Shown here one piece after another: positions 1-8,963 of a stretch of 64,000 nucleotides of DNA. The first letter of the stretch is position 1. Each line of letters begins with the position of its first letter. The notes under the pieces were generated by a model. The model was given only the letters and a program-made list of their open reading frames with translations, was not told the DNA's origin and did no database searches. Source of the DNA: Fodinibacter sp963811825 (lineage in GTDB: Bacteria; Actinomycetota; Actinomycetes; Actinomycetales; Dermatophilaceae); the NCBI GenBank assembly GCA_963811825.1, contig CAWESS010000029.1:186001-250000 (forward strand). Reading direction: 5' to 3'. Made by a program: the position numbers and the translations under genes.

Positions 1-267
1 AGCCGGTCGAGCGCGAAGGTCATCCAGGCCCGGGCGGGGCGGCGCGCCGCCCTGTCGCAGGTGCAGGCCCGGCGCTGGATCACCCTCGAGGGCACGACGC
101 GCGTGCTCGAGGACGCCGCCTCGGTGCGCGATGCCGAGCAGCGGTATGCCGTGCGCTACCGGGTGCCGCGCGAGAACCCCGAGCGGGTGGTCATCGTCCT
201 CGACGTCGACCGCGTCCTCGGCGGTGACTGGCCGCACCCCCTGCCCCCCTCGCCGTACGGCGGCTGA
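1..267 (+). CDS. PPOX-class F420-dependent oxidoreductase, C-terminal fragment
   Basis: The frame is open from base 1, so the 5' end lies outside the window; 88 residues are visible. The run WITLEGTTRVLED followed by a basic helix with PRENPERVVI and VDRVLGG is typical of the C-terminal half of split-barrel (PNP oxidase-like) F420-dependent proteins of actinobacteria. These bind F420 or flavin and reduce small substrates in the cytosol; the substrate cannot be told from this part. The last residues (PHPLPPSPYGG) are a low-complexity tail. Family moderately sure, function open. Confidence 0.6.
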   Translation, partial: SRSSAKVIQARAGRRAALSQVQARRWITLEGTTRVLEDAASVRDAEQRYAVRYRVPRENPERVVIVLDVDRVLGGDWPHPLPPSPYGG

Positions 268-393
268 GCCCCGCCGGGGGGCGATGGAAACATGTTTGAA
301 AGATCTATGAGGTCAGGTGCATCCGAACGCGTCCCTCGTGCGGAATCACTGTCAGCGGGTGCATCCGTACCCACCGACAGAAGGGACATCCCA

Positions 394-606
394 ATGAAGC
401 GCATTCTTGTTGCAGGGGCAGTTGCCGCTTTCGCCGTGGTCGGCTTCTCCAGCACCGCCAACGCAGCCCCGGCCGATGCCGCGTGCTTCGGGCAGGTTCA
501 CAAGTTCGTGAACAGCGGTGGGCTCGGGCTCGACAACGTCGGCCAGCTCGTCGGTGCGGTCGAGGGTGGCCAGAACAAGAACGCGGCGGCCAAGACCTAC
601 TGCTGA
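394..606 (+). CDS. small secreted protein, unknown function
   Basis: A 70-residue protein starting MKRILVAGAVAAF, preceded by GAAGGGAC at good ribosome-binding distance. Residues 1-23 form a classical Sec signal peptide (KR, hydrophobic core, ANA-A cleavage site), leaving about 46 mature residues. The mature part is rich in Gly, Asn and Val and has two cysteines, one near its start and one as the last residue, which could form one disulfide. I do not recognise the family. A longer in-frame ATG lies upstream at 292, but the signal peptide and ribosome-binding site favour 394. A strong hairpin follows. Confidence 0.65.
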   Translation: MKRILVAGAVAAFAVVGFSSTANAAPADAACFGQVHKFVNSGGLGLDNVGQLVGAVEGGQNKNAAAKTYC

Positions 607-640
607 CCCCGTGGCTCGCCCTCGGTCAGGATGACGAGGG

Positions 641-687
641 CGACGAAGAGGCGGCTCGGACCATGTGGTCCGAGCCGCCTCTCGTCG
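641..687. terminator. bidirectional terminator hairpin
   Basis: A perfect 16-bp inverted repeat (AGAGGCGGCTCGGACC, loop ATGT) is extended by five more pairs after a bulged A. It sits between the convergent small secreted protein gene and the peptidase gene, so it can stop transcription from both sides. Confidence 0.8.
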
Positions 688-700
688 TTGTCGCGTCGCC

Positions 701-2599
701 TTACGGCTGCGGGACCAAGAACTCGTCGAGCTGGGGCAGCGTGCCCTCGCGCAGGTTCGTGGTCTTCTCCGGCTTGATCTGGCCCGGGGCGAAGCTGGCC
801 ATCGAGCCCTCGATCGGCAGGTTCAACCGCGAGGTCGCGAGGTTGATGCTGTACGTCTGCGACGACGGGTCGATGGACGTCACGCCCGAGCGGTTGCCGC
901 TGATCACCAGGCCGAGCTGGTGGCCCTTCGGAACCACGACGTCGTTGGCCTGGAGCTCGACGGTGACGTTCTGCGTGCCTTCGCCATCCAGGCGGATCCA
1001 GCCACGAGCCAGGATCTGCAGTTCGGTGGAACCGGTGCGGCGCACGACGTCTCGGTAGCAGGCGTCGTCGACGGCGGTCGACTGGCCCCAACAGCTCTCG
1101 GTCGTGAGCGTCAGGGCGCCGTCACTCGTGGTGAGGACGCGGTCCATGGTCCCGTAGTCGACGAGCTGCACGGAGAGCTGCCCGACGGGCCGGCCCTGGG
1201 TGACCTCGAGGTCGACGGTGGGAGTGCCAGAGATACGCACCTCGCTCTTGGTGAGCCCGGTCAGGAACTGCAGCTTGTTCGGGCTCGCGCCGAGGCGGAC
1301 GGCGTTGGCCTCGCTGAGGTTCGCCGCGTTGACGTAGCTCGCCGTGGCGTTGTCCTTGATGCCGAGGCGCATGGTGCCGTCGGAGCGCAGGGCGAGCTTC
1401 TGGGTGCGGGCGGCCTTGCTGGGCCACGAGTCGGCCTGCTCCCAGACGGTCGGGAGCCACCTCGACGTCGACGGCGGGCTCGTCGAGGATGCCGTTGGGC
1501 ACCTGCATCAGCTCGTGGTCGAACCAGCGGTGCAGGGTGTCGACCCACCGATCCCGGTCGGAGTCGAAGGGGTCGACGTGACCGAGGCGGGTGAGCCACA
1601 TCTTGCGGTCGACCCCGGCGTCACCGAGGTCCTCCCACCACGTCGAGGCGTTGCGCATCCTGACGTTGTTGTCCTGCAGCCCGTGCATGATGAACACGCT
1701 GGCGCTCACCTTGGACACGTCGTAGAGGGAACCCTCGCGGTAGTCGCGCTCGGCCCAGAAGTCGGTGTAGGCACCGGTCTCGTCGCCGTCGTTGGCGTTC
1801 ATGAAGGCGTTCTGCGCCGAGCAGTTGGTGGGGATCGTGCGACGCTGTGCGATCGTCGTCGACAGGCTGCTCGGGTAGTTGTTCGACTTCACCGCGTTCT
1901 GGTAGCGGTTGTAGTCGTACCAGGAGCTGATCGCACTGATCGGGACGATGGTCTCCAGACCTTCGACGCCGGTGGCCGCGACCCCGTTGGCCAGCGTGCC
2001 GTCGTAGGACTTGCCGATCATGCCGGTCCTGCCGTTGCTCCAGGTCGCCTCGACGAGGTCGCCTTGGGCGTCGCGAGCCACCGCGTTGCCGTTGAGCCAC
2101 TCGATGACGACCTTGATCGACTCGATGTCGGAGCGGCCACCCTGGTCGGCACAGCCGGTCGAGCGGCCGGTGCCTGCCATGTCCGGTGCCACGAAGGCGT
2201 AGCCGCGCGGCACGAAGTAGTTGTCGTAGAAGAGCGGCATCTTGGCCGGGTTGCCCTCGGCGTCGTAGGTCTTGAACTCGCTGTCGTTCCCGCGGCCGAG
2301 GCTGAGGTAGTACGGGCTGGCGTCCATGATCACCGGGACACGTGCCGTTCCGTCGAGCTCGCGCGGGCGGACGATGTCGGTGGCGATGCGCTCTTCGGTG
2401 CCGTCGCCGTCGAGGTCCGGCGCGGTGACCCAGACCGTCTCGCGGATGGCATCCGCGTACTCGAACACCGGGGCGGTGACACCGTCGACCAAGGTTGTCT
2501 GCGGCGGTGGATCATCGAGGGCATGGCCGGTCCGGCCGTGGCCACCAGGAGGGGGGCGATGAGCCCCATGGACGCGGCGAGGAATGCGGTGGGTCGCAC
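701..2599 (-). CDS. secreted CocE/NonD (S15) Xaa-Pro dipeptidyl-peptidase-like hydrolase, frameshifted
   Basis: An exported alpha/beta-hydrolase of the X-Pro dipeptidyl-peptidase/CocE class. The GTG start at 2599 follows AGGAGG and gives a signal peptide (MRPTAFLAASMGL, then ATAGPA). The nucleophile motif GKSYDG, the acid in MHGLQDN and the histidine in LGHVDPF are present, and the last 230 residues match the C-terminal jelly-roll domain of the family. Two one-base frame changes break the gene: near 2520, between signal peptide and mature part, and near 1448, at the start of the jelly-roll domain. With both corrected the protein is about 630 residues with all catalytic residues, so sequencing error is as likely as decay. 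Confidence 0.75.
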
Positions 2600-2731
2600 A
2601 GGAAACCTCCTGGAGAGGGGCGAGCCGGCAGGGTTCTGCGAGGCGTCTCGGCCTTCGGCACGCTAGCAGTGCCCCGCAGGATGGCAGCGGCTCAGCGACA
2701 GGCCGGATCGCATGTCCTCACGGACGTGGCT

Positions 2732-3676
2732 TCAGGCGCCGGCGCGACCGTCCAGGAACATCTTCAGCCGCGTGACCGTGTGGTCGTTGTGGCCGACGAG
2801 GTGGCCGTTGACCGCCCGGCACGCCCACCCCAGGCGTGTGGCGAGGCGAGCCGCCTCGGTGAGGTCGCAGGACGAGAGCCCCGGGTAGGCGTCGGCGTAG
2901 GGGGCCAGGTAGGCGTCGCGGAACGGCGCGACGTCGGCGGATGCCTCCACGTCGTCGATCCCCCACGCGATCACGCCCTCGAGGGTCACCGACAGCGTGA
3001 AGAACGGATGGGACACGCAGGCGTCGCTCCAGTCCATGACCCAGTACCGGCCGTCCCGCACGAAGACCTGCGCGTCGTGGAGATCGTCGTGCTGCACCGT
3101 CTCTCGGATGCCGTACGACGCGAGGTCTCGTGCGAGCGAACGAACGAGCGATCCCGCCTCGCGGAACCGGGGCTCGGCGTCGATCTCGTCCATGAGGGCG
3201 TCGTACTTCGCCGGGAGGACATCGAGGCTCAGGTCCGGCACACCGAGGTCGAGCAGGGCGTCGACGTCGTCCTCGAGCGCGAGCTGGATGCGGGCGGTGG
3301 TGTCCAGCACCTCCAACCACCCGTCAAGGCTGCGCTGGACCGACACGAGCTCCCTCAGCCGGTCGCCGGCGTGGCTCATCAGCATCCAGCCGCGTTCGGT
3401 GTCGCAGGCCAGCAGCGCCTGGACCCGGTCAGGCACCCGGGCCGCGAGCAGGTTGACCACGGCTGCCTCGTGCTCCAGCGGACCGTGGTTCGCCTTGAAC
3501 CACACCGTCCCGACCTCGGTCGGCACCCGTAGCACCGTCGACCACACCTCGACGTGCGGCTGCTCGATGGCGCCGGTCCGGGTCATCCCGAGCGCCTCCA
3601 AGCGCGCGTCGATCCAACCGTGCGCGTGCGCCAGCCACTCCTCGTCGGTCCACGTGCTCACGGCCCCTGCGCCCAT
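2732..3676 (-). CDS. aminoglycoside phosphotransferase-family protein
   Basis: A protein of about 314 residues with the APH/choline-kinase fold. The catalytic loop reads HDDLHDAQV and the metal-binding segment VMDWSDACVSHP. The usual loop is HGDxxxxN, so Gln replaces the metal-binding Asn and Asp replaces Gly. The N-terminal lobe has VWFKANHG (ATP lysine) and a conserved Glu a little later. Substrate unknown; actinobacteria have many such proteins and most are not resistance enzymes. The ATG at 3676 lies 10 bases after the stop of the lactate dehydrogenase gene, suggesting cotranscription; a GTG at 3661 is an alternative start. Confidence 0.7.
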   Translation of the reverse strand: MGAGAVSTWTDEEWLAHAHGWIDARLEALGMTRTGAIEQPHVEVWSTVLRVPTEVGTVWFKANHGPLEHEAAVVNLLAARVPDRVQALLACDTERGWMLMSHAGDRLRELVSVQRSLDGWLEVLDTTARIQLALEDDVDALLDLGVPDLSLDVLPAKYDALMDEIDAEPRFREAGSLVRSLARDLASYGIRETVQHDDLHDAQVFVRDGRYWVMDWSDACVSHPFFTLSVTLEGVIAWGIDDVEASADVAPFRDAYLAPYADAYPGLSSCDLTEAARLATRLGWACRAVNGHLVGHNDHTVTRLKMFLDGRAGA

Positions 3677-3686
3677 GAGAGCGCTG

Positions 3687-4625
3687 CTACAGGCCGAGGT
3701 CGCGGGCGGTTGCGCGGACGGTGGTTGCCGACGCGACCAGCTTGTCCCGCTCGACGGCATCCAGCGGTGTGGCCAGGACGCGCTGGACGCCCGTGCGCCC
3801 CACGACCGCCGGCATGGACAGGCACACGTCGCTCAGCCCGTGGACGTCGTCGAGCCGGGACGTGACCGGCAGGACCCGGTGCTCGTCGTTGAGCACGGCC
3901 TCCAGGATGCGGGAGACGGCCAGGCCGATCGCGAGGCTGGTCGCGCCCTTGCCGGCGATGATCTCGTACGCCGAGCTGACGACCTGGTGGTGGATCCGGG
4001 CGCGGGTGGCCTCGTCGAGGTGCTGCCCGTCCGCCGAGACCCAGTCCTGGACGGGCACGCCGCCGATCGTCGCGGTGGACCACAACGGCACCTCGGAGTC
4101 GCCGTGCTCACCGGCGATGTAGGCGTGGACGTTCTGCACCGCGACCCCCGTGTGTCCGGCGATCAGGAATCGCAGCCGGGAGGAGTCCAGCACCGTCCCC
4201 GAGCCGAAGACGCGATGCGGCGGCAGGCCCGAGAACTGCTGGGCGGCATACGTGACGACGTCCACCGGGTTGGTCACCATCAGGAGCAGGGCATTCGGTG
4301 CGAGGCCCACCAGCCGGGGTACGAGGTCGCGGCACATGGCCACGTTCGCGGCGGCGAGGTCGAGGCGGGTCTGGCCGGGCTTCTGCTTCGCGCCAGCCGT
4401 GATCACGACGACGTCGGCATCGCCGCAGACCTCGAGGTCATCGCTCCCGGTGATCTGGGCCATCGGGGTGAACTGCATCCCGTGGTTCAGGTCAAGGACC
4501 TCGGCCCGGACCTTGTCGGCATCGAGGTCGAACAGCGCGAGCTGACGGCAGACGCCCCGGATCTGCGCCGCGTAGGCAATCGCCGTGCCCACCGCGCCCG
4601 CACCGACCACCGCAACCTTGGACAT
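3687..4625 (-). CDS. ldh: L-lactate dehydrogenase
   Basis: NAD-dependent interconversion of pyruvate and lactate in the cytosol. MSKVAVVGAGAVG is the Rossmann glycine motif and FDLD gives the NAD-selective acidic residue. The mobile loop is GAKQKPGQTRLDL with Gln at the specificity position, which marks lactate rather than malate dehydrogenase (Arg there). DSSRLRF supplies the substrate Arg and GEHGDSE the catalytic His. Length (312 residues) is normal. A second, clearly malate-type enzyme is encoded at 42131-43120. The start at 4625 was chosen because the Rossmann strand begins there. Confidence 0.9.
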   Translation of the reverse strand: MSKVAVVGAGAVGTAIAYAAQIRGVCRQLALFDLDADKVRAEVLDLNHGMQFTPMAQITGSDDLEVCGDADVVVITAGAKQKPGQTRLDLAAANVAMCRDLVPRLVGLAPNALLLMVTNPVDVVTYAAQQFSGLPPHRVFGSGTVLDSSRLRFLIAGHTGVAVQNVHAYIAGEHGDSEVPLWSTATIGGVPVQDWVSADGQHLDEATRARIHHQVVSSAYEIIAGKGATSLAIGLAVSRILEAVLNDEHRVLPVTSRLDDVHGLSDVCLSMPAVVGRTGVQRVLATPLDAVERDKLVASATTVRATARDLGL

Positions 4626-4915
4626 GGTGGCCACTGTGGCACATCCTCGTGCCGGGCACAGGGCAACCACGGCTGTTGCACGCACGTCACGTGGTTGTCA
4701 CGTGCTGGTGTGAGGGCCCGTCGTCATCGTTGCGGACGGCCATGGGTGCGGCGCGACCTACCGCGCAGTAGTCGTCGTCATCACAGCGACTACCGCTCGG
4801 TAGCCCCAGCCGAACCGAACCGGGAGGCATCCTCTTCCGTGCCTGCCCGGCTCGCTCATCGGGTGGCACTCCAGCAACAGGCGGGGCGCGGGCACCATCT
4901 GGACCTCGGTAGACT
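4626..4915. other. non-coding region upstream of the purH leader
   Basis: About 290 bases between the divergent ldh and purH genes. No convincing reading frame was seen. It should hold both promoters; the only structured element recognised is the ZTP riboswitch at its right-hand end. Confidence 0.5.
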
Positions 4916-4998
4916 TCTTCCCGACGACTGGCGAGGGTGGGGCACCACCGGGAAGTCACACGTCGGGATGCATCGCCCGCCTGGGTGCCCCGAAGCGT
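4916..4998 (+). promoter_or_regulatory. ZTP riboswitch (pfl motif) controlling purH
   Basis: Matches the ZTP/ZMP riboswitch layout in order. P1 is CCCGACG (4920-4926) pairing with CGTCGGG (4961-4967). Conserved ACTGGCGA follows the 5' strand of P1. Hairpin GGTGG-GGCA-CCACC lies at 4936-4949, then CGGGAAG. The 3' subdomain has stem GCATC/GGTGC and the signature CCGCCTGGGT at about 4977-4986. This class senses the purine intermediate ZTP/ZMP and is commonly found upstream of purH, which starts 30 bases further on. ZMP is the substrate of the PurH transformylase, so the wiring makes sense. Confidence 0.88.
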
Positions 4999-5027
4999 GA
5001 CCGACCCGACCCCGCAAGGAGCACCAC

Positions 5028-6656
5028 ATGGCCGCCGCAGTCTCCACCCCCGGTCCCACGCAGGACGTCCGTCCGGTGCGCCGCGCCCTCGTGTCCGTCT
5101 ACGACAAGACCGGGCTCGATGACCTCGTGCGCGGTCTCCACGACGCCGGCGTCTCGCTCGTCTCGACCGGCGGCTCGGCGGCGCTCATCGAGTCACTCGG
5201 CCTGCCCGTCACCAAGGTCGAGGACCTCACCGGCTTCCCCGAGTGCCTCGAGGGCCGGGTCAAGACCCTGCACCCGCGCGTGCACGCAGGCATCCTCGCC
5301 GACACCCGCAAGCCCGACCACGTCGCACAGCTCGCCGACCTCGGCGTCGAGGCCTTCGAGCTCGTCGTCGTCAACCTCTACCCGTTCGCCGCCACGGTCG
5401 CCTCGGGGGCCAGCCCCGACGAGTGCGTCGAGCAGATCGACATCGGCGGCCCGTCGATGGTCCGGGCAGCTGCGAAGAACCACCCGAGCGTGGCCGTGGT
5501 CACCGACCCGTCGACCTACGGCGCCGTGCTGGATGCCGTGCGCGGCGGCGGTTTCACCTTCGCGCAGCGCCAGCGCCTCGCGGCGCAGGCGTTCGTGCAC
5601 ACGGCGACCTACGACGTGCACGTCGCGTCGTGGATGGGGAACGCCTACACCGACACCTCCGAGGGCACCGGCTTCCCGGCCTGGGTGGGTGGGACGTGGG
5701 AGAAGTCGTCGGTGCTCCGGTACGGAGAGAACCCGCACCAGCGGGCAGCCCTGTACACCAACGGTTTCCAGCCGCAACCCGGCCTCGCCCAGGCCAAGCA
5801 GCTGCACGGCAAGGAGATGTCCTACAACAACTACATCGACGCGGATGCCGCGGTACGTGCGGCCTACGACCACGGCGACCAGCCCACCGTCGCGGTGATC
5901 AAGCACGCGAACCCCTGCGGCATCGCGGTCGGCACCGACATCGCGCAGGCTCACCGCAAGGCGCACGAGTGCGACCCGGTCTCTGCGTTCGGCGGCATCA
6001 TCGCGACGAACCGTCCGGTCACCGTCGAGATGGCCCGCGCCGTGGCTGACATCTTCACCGAGGTCGTCGTCGCCCCGGGCTTCGACGACGACGCGCTCGA
6101 GGTGCTCACCGCCAAGAAGAACGTCCGCCTCCTCGAGTGCGCTGCCCCGAGCCGGGGTGGCGCCGAGACCCGCCCGATCAGCGGCGGGCTGCTCATGCAG
6201 CACCGTGACGGCGTCGACGCGGTCGTCCTCGGCGACGACGGCTCGGTCACCGGAGGCGACGACGCCGCGAACTGGCGGCTCGTGTCCGGCGACGCGGCCG
6301 ACGAGGCGACCCTGGCCGACCTCCAGTTCGCCTGGCGCGCGGTGCGAGCCGTGAAGTCGAACGCGATCCTGCTCGCCCGCGACGGTGGCTCGGTCGGCAT
6401 CGGCATGGGCCAGGTCAACCGGGTCGACTCCTGCCACCTCGCGGTGTCACGCGCCGGTGAGGAGCGCGCCCGCGGTGCGGTCGCGGCATCCGATGCGTTC
6501 TTCCCGTTCGCCGACGGTCTCCAGGTGCTGCTCGACGCCGGCGTGCGGGCCGTCGTCGCCCCGGGTGGGTCGATGCGCGACGCCGAGGTGGTCGAGGCCG
6601 CTCAGGCTGCCGGGGTGACGATGTACTTCACCGGGACCCGCCACTTCGCGCACTGA
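5028..6656 (+). CDS. purH: bifunctional AICAR formyltransferase / IMP cyclohydrolase
   Basis: Catalyses the last two steps of IMP synthesis. The N-terminal cyclohydrolase (MGS-like) domain begins RRALVSVYDKTGL and carries STGGSAALIE and GGRVKTLHP-type residues. The C-terminal AICAR transformylase domain has KQLHGKEMSYNNY, the KHANPCG motif with catalytic Lys-His, and the end GGSMRDAEVVEAA followed by FTGTRHFAH. Its 542 residues are normal length. AAGGAG lies 9 bases before the ATG. purN is not adjacent; the gene stands alone behind the ZTP riboswitch. Confidence 0.97.
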   Translation: MAAAVSTPGPTQDVRPVRRALVSVYDKTGLDDLVRGLHDAGVSLVSTGGSAALIESLGLPVTKVEDLTGFPECLEGRVKTLHPRVHAGILADTRKPDHVAQLADLGVEAFELVVVNLYPFAATVASGASPDECVEQIDIGGPSMVRAAAKNHPSVAVVTDPSTYGAVLDAVRGGGFTFAQRQRLAAQAFVHTATYDVHVASWMGNAYTDTSEGTGFPAWVGGTWEKSSVLRYGENPHQRAALYTNGFQPQPGLAQAKQLHGKEMSYNNYIDADAAVRAAYDHGDQPTVAVIKHANPCGIAVGTDIAQAHRKAHECDPVSAFGGIIATNRPVTVEMARAVADIFTEVVVAPGFDDDALEVLTAKKNVRLLECAAPSRGGAETRPISGGLLMQHRDGVDAVVLGDDGSVTGGDDAANWRLVSGDAADEATLADLQFAWRAVRAVKSNAILLARDGGSVGIGMGQVNRVDSCHLAVSRAGEERARGAVAASDAFFPFADGLQVLLDAGVRAVVAPGGSMRDAEVVEAAQAAGVTMYFTGTRHFAH

Positions 6657-6673
6657 CGCCGAACGGGTGCCGC

Positions 6674-7713
6674 TCAGGTGCTCCGGTGCCCCACGTGGCG
6701 GCCCGGAGGAGTCGGCGGGACCGGTCGCAGGCGGTGGATCAGCCACTCCAGCGGCCCGGTGCCCATCAGGCGTTCGAGGAGCCAGCAGCCGCCGACGACG
6801 ACGAGGATGCTCGACCCGAGGATCCACCACTCGTCATCGGGGGCGCCGTCGCGCAGGGCCGACAGGAGCGCGAGCCAGAGGATCTGCAGGGTGTAGGCCG
6901 TCAGGGCCAGCCGCCCCGCTGACAGCACGGGGTCCAGCGCCCGACCGACACCGAACCGTCGGGCGAGGTCGACCACGAGGAAGGACGCGACGATGCTGCC
7001 CGTCGCGAGCAGCGTCGCGCCGACCACCTCGGCGGTGGTGCCGCTGTACGGCGGCCGAGCCGGATGCCGTGCGCGCCCCGAGCTGGTAGGCCGCCGCGCT
7101 CGTGGCGAACAGCACTCCGGCCACGACCCACGCCTCCGGGGGCCGGGCGACCCGCCGCAGCACGGTCGCGAGCGCCAGCCCGCCCAGGGCCATCGGCAGG
7201 AGCGAGACGAGACGGTAGGCACTGCCCGTGGCCACCCACTCGACGAGGTCGGACCACCACTGCGGCCAGGCGGCGACGTTCTCGGCGGCGGCGAGCCTGG
7301 CCCGGTCGACGATGACCGGCCCGACGACGGCCCCGGCGGCTGCGAGGCCCAGGGTGAGCACCGGCATCCGGTGCAGGAGGAGGGCCAGCGGTGCCAGCAC
7401 GATGACGAGCACGCCGAGGTAGGGCAGCACGATGATGATCTGGTCGTAGACGCTGCTGGAGGAGCACCCCCAGCATGATGAGGACGAGCCCTCGCTGGAG
7501 GTTGTCGCGCACGAACGTGCCTGCGGTCGGGCGGTGCTCGCTGCTGAGCGAGATGCCCATCGACGTGCCGATGATGACCGCGAACAGCGGGGCGGTGAGG
7601 TACTCGGTGATGTTCGCCGGCCCGCCGACGGGGCTCAGGTGGGCGATGAGCATCGACACGACCGCGATCCCGCGCGCGGCATCCAGCCCGTCGAGGCGGG
7701 TCGATGCGCGCAT
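6674..7713 (-). CDS. multi-spanning membrane acyltransferase-like protein (DUF1624/DUF418 type), frameshifted
   Basis: The N-terminus (ATG at 7713) reads STRLDGLDAARGIAVVSML, the signature of heparan-glucosaminide N-acetyltransferase-like and DUF418 membrane proteins. About nine hydrophobic segments follow, ending with AGRLALTAYTLQILW, typical of the DUF418 C-terminus. The substrate is unknown; relatives acylate surface glycans. Frame changes near 7450 and 7060 split it into three overlapping frames, and each piece continues the same protein. It starts 38 bases after the ring-opening amidohydrolase stop, so it may share that transcript. Confidence 0.6.
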
Positions 7714-7750
7714 GGCGTGGGCATGCGCACAGTCTGCCGCGGGGGTCGCC

Positions 7751-8893
7751 TCAGGCGGTTGCGCGGGGGCGGTAGCCGGTGGGCTCGCCCGAGCCGAGGT
7801 CGACGATCGCGGCGACCGGGCCGCCACCCTCGGGGCCCTGGTGCGCAGCGGAGACCGACACGAAGACCGCGGGGTCACCCGTCACCGACGCCGTGACACC
7901 GCCGACGCACGACTTGATCTGCCGGTGCCAGTGCACGTCCGAGTCGTCGAGCATCGCGTTGCGGCGACCGGCGACCTGCCCGTCGAGGCTGGCCTCGCAC
8001 TTGAGGAAGACGTTGACGAGGCGGCCGTCGAGGTCGCTGCGGTGCGGGCGCTCGGGGAGGTCGAGGCCGGCATCCTTGATCGCGGCCCAGATGCCGTCCT
8101 GGTCGAGGGCGTCGTTCATCACCGAGTGGCCGATGCGGTAGCGCCCGCCGACGCCGCGCGCGTTGCCGACGACGACGACCTGCGCCTGGTCGAGCTCGAC
8201 GCCCGAGGAGCAGGACGCCACCGACGAGTACAGCTCGCGGCTGTGCATGACGTCGGCGTCGGTCGGCATCTCGATCTCACCGAGGGCGACGGCGATGCCG
8301 AGCGCCGTGCAGCCGTTGGACAGGTCCATCGACTCGTGCGTGTGCTCGGTCCACACGTGCTTGCCGCGCGCCTTGGCGTCCCGGATGGTGTGGATCGTCA
8401 GCAGCGGGGTCTTGGTCTGCACGTAGTGCACGTCGGCCGGGTCGGTGATGCCGGCCCGCTCCATGGCGACGCGCACGGCATCCGCGACCTTGGAGACCAT
8501 CGAGGTGTAGCCGATCTCCTCCGGCAGCAGCTGCTCGGACATCGCGAAGCCGACGGTGAGGCGCGGCTCGTCGGTCTGCTCGGCGCGCTCGGCGGGAACC
8601 GTCGCGAAGATCGTCGCGTGCGGGCTGATCACGCCGTCGGTGCCGCCCGACCAGACGATCGGGATCTCCTTGACCGCGGCGGGGTCGGCGCCCTTCTCGA
8701 CGAGGATCTCGCGGAAGGCACGGTCGGCGATGATGCGGGTGTAGTCGTTGACCCCGCCGTTGCCCTCGGTCTTGCCGATGACCGCGATGACGCGGCTGGC
8801 CTCGAACACGCCCTCGTCGATGAGCTTGCCCAGCTCGGAGGCGTCGGACACGGTGTGCAGCGGGACCTTGCGGACCTCGATGGCGTCGGGCAC
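7751..8893 (-). CDS. ring-opening amidohydrolase (barbiturase / cyanuric acid amidohydrolase family)
   Basis: Hydrolyses the ring amide of barbiturate (to ureidomalonate) or cyanuric acid (to carboxybiuret). The 380 residues show the three homologous repeats of this rare family: IGKTEGNGGVNDYTR and SGGTDGVISPH in the first, ELYSSVASCSSGVELDQAQ in the second, and KCEASLDGQVAGRRN with SAAHQGPEGGGPVA in the third. The Ser and Lys of the catalytic pairs are visible. The neighbouring carbamate kinase, the pyrimidine-type permease and molybdenum hydroxylase about 18-24 kb away, and the absence of other triazine genes favour barbiturase. Sequence alone does not decide between the two activities. Confidence 0.85.
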   Translation of the reverse strand: MPDAIEVRKVPLHTVSDASELGKLIDEGVFEASRVIAVIGKTEGNGGVNDYTRIIADRAFREILVEKGADPAAVKEIPIVWSGGTDGVISPHATIFATVPAERAEQTDEPRLTVGFAMSEQLLPEEIGYTSMVSKVADAVRVAMERAGITDPADVHYVQTKTPLLTIHTIRDAKARGKHVWTEHTHESMDLSNGCTALGIAVALGEIEMPTDADVMHSRELYSSVASCSSGVELDQAQVVVVGNARGVGGRYRIGHSVMNDALDQDGIWAAIKDAGLDLPERPHRSDLDGRLVNVFLKCEASLDGQVAGRRNAMLDDSDVHWHRQIKSCVGGVTASVTGDPAVFVSVSAAHQGPEGGGPVAAIVDLGSGEPTGYRPRATA

Positions 8894-8963
8894 GGTCTGG
8901 GTTCCTTTCGTGGATGCCGGGTGGCCGGCTCGGGTGGGCGGGTGCGGTCGGGGTGAGGGCGGA

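Noticed and set aside
3687..4625. Malate dehydrogenase for the first 2-hydroxyacid dehydrogenase
   Set aside because: The specificity loop has Gln (KQKPGQTR), the lactate-type residue, and a clear malate dehydrogenase is present elsewhere.
7751..8893. Firm call as cyanuric acid amidohydrolase with s-triazine degradation
   Set aside because: No biuret or allophanate hydrolase or other triazine genes are nearby; context favours barbiturase, so only the family is stated.
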